A stretch of 64,000 nucleotides of DNA from Chytriomyces cf. hyalinus JEL632. Taxonomy: Eukaryota; Chytridiomycota; Chytridiomycetes; Chytridiales; Chytriomycetaceae. The stretch spans positions 235,847 to 299,846 of the forward strand of contig JAIWWG010000039.1 of NCBI GenBank assembly GCA_025435555.1, given 5' to 3'. Below are positions 63,480 to 64,000 of the stretch, piece after piece. Position numbers and translations under genes: made by a program. Within the stretch, counting starts at the first letter, position 1; each line of letters begins with the position of its first letter. The notes beneath the pieces are model-generated. The model was given only the letters and a program-made list of their open reading frames with translations, searched no databases and was not told the DNA's origin.

Positions 63480-64000
63480 ATTTGGGTTTTGGGCTTTGAT
63501 AGGATTTATTATCTTAAGGTGAATCACAACACAACAAAACAGCTCTCCTTATATACATTTTTGGCTCCTGCAAAATCTCATTGGGCTTTCTTCAGTTTCA
63601 CTTTTGAGCCACCCTTTTTTCCATTTCATTTGTCATTTCAGTTCTACAAATGAGATTTGATGTGAAATCATCCATTTTTCATTTTGCAGTTTGAAATTGC
63701 TGAAAAAGTGAGTCAGTGCTGACAATTCAGTTTTTTCAGGCTGATTAGTCATTCATTACTGGCTGACAGTTAAGGCTTGTCAATCATAATTAATATCCCC
63801 ACACTGGGTAAGTTTATTGATTAATTGCTTGACTGGCTTGACATATTAGTCATACAAAAGTAGTAATAGAATACTTTTCCAAGTTGATTTCTATTTCTTC
63901 TTCTTCTGCTTATTTCTCTATAAAGATCAGAAGATAGCTGCATGAAGTTGGCAGCAGTGTGGGTTGAACCAGGGACCTGTTGGTCTGTAGTCGTGAACCT
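63480..64000 (-). repeat. 5' LTR of copia B and flank (family C)
   Basis: Matches the other two family C LTRs from 63,490 to 63,952 with many differences. Beyond it, 63,953-64,000 still matches 11,563-11,612 (ggtctgt, caggtccctggttcaaccc in reverse). The LTR may therefore be longer than the 61-kb copy suggests. The window ends here. Confidence 0.7.

Larger units (their letters stand above)
60913..63990 (-). mobile_element. Copia element B, internally deleted, inserted in A
   Basis: Minus-strand element with family C LTRs at both ends and only RT and RNase H between them. The first LTR begins exactly where copia A RT is interrupted. Between pol and the 3' LTR lie two related blocks of about 75 bp (61,410-61,485 and 61,553-61,615: gttgag, gggagcgagtggga, gccaatttactgaaagaac). 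Left and right LTRs differ clearly, so it is old or recombinant. The 5' end reaches close to the window edge. Confidence 0.75.

Overview
The window is nuclear DNA of a eukaryote, almost certainly a fungus and probably an early-diverging, chytrid-like one (inference). Genes are small and close together. Most are split by 50-120 bp GT-AG introns. Genes in the style of fungal HNH proteins, Sds3, Isa2, MHF1/CENP-S, NIPSNAP and a copper-histidine-brace secreted enzyme sit among LTR retrotransposons. Exon joins below were derived by hand from splice signals, reading phase and protein-family fit. Gene symbols name the recognised orthologue family.

Region 1 (1-12.1 kb) is mostly mobile DNA. It holds the 3' end of a PIF/Harbinger DNA transposon, DPH2 (diphthamide synthesis), a tRNA-Leu(CAA), a complete but broken Ty3/gypsy chromovirus lying just upstream of that tRNA, a second gypsy LTR with primer site and start of gag, a 75-bp minisatellite and a solo copia-type LTR.

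Region 2 (12.1-33.8 kb) is a gene block: a truncated F-box gene, Sds3, a SET methyltransferase, RPB10, CENP-S/MHF1, a CBS-domain protein, an HtrA-like protease, a SYLF protein, a NADAR protein, two related proteins (one with a PH domain), an HNH-domain gene, DCAF11/WDR23 and an acyltransferase.

Region 3 (34-39.7 kb) is a local family of C2H2 zinc-finger genes. Two are full length and face each other across two inverted fragments, and the block was partly duplicated together with the start of the neighbouring FAM192A gene.

Region 4 (39.8-55 kb) carries a METTL21-like methyltransferase, a secreted LPMO-like protein, an RCC1-repeat protein, ISA2, NIPSNAP (7 exons), ATP synthase subunit e, a long kinesin-6-like gene and a large PPR-like mitochondrial protein. 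Three more tRNA-Leu genes lie here, two of them directly next to solo LTRs of one family.

Region 5 (55.5-64 kb) is a dispersed repeat followed by two nested copia elements. A decayed plus-strand copy is cut by a minus-strand copy that has lost gag, protease and integrase.

Main points: LTR elements beside three of four tRNA-Leu genes; the rearranged zinc-finger family; two very small exons (19 and 15 nt); and a surprising number of single-base frameshifts or premature stops in conserved genes. The last suggests consensus errors or a decayed extra haplotype.
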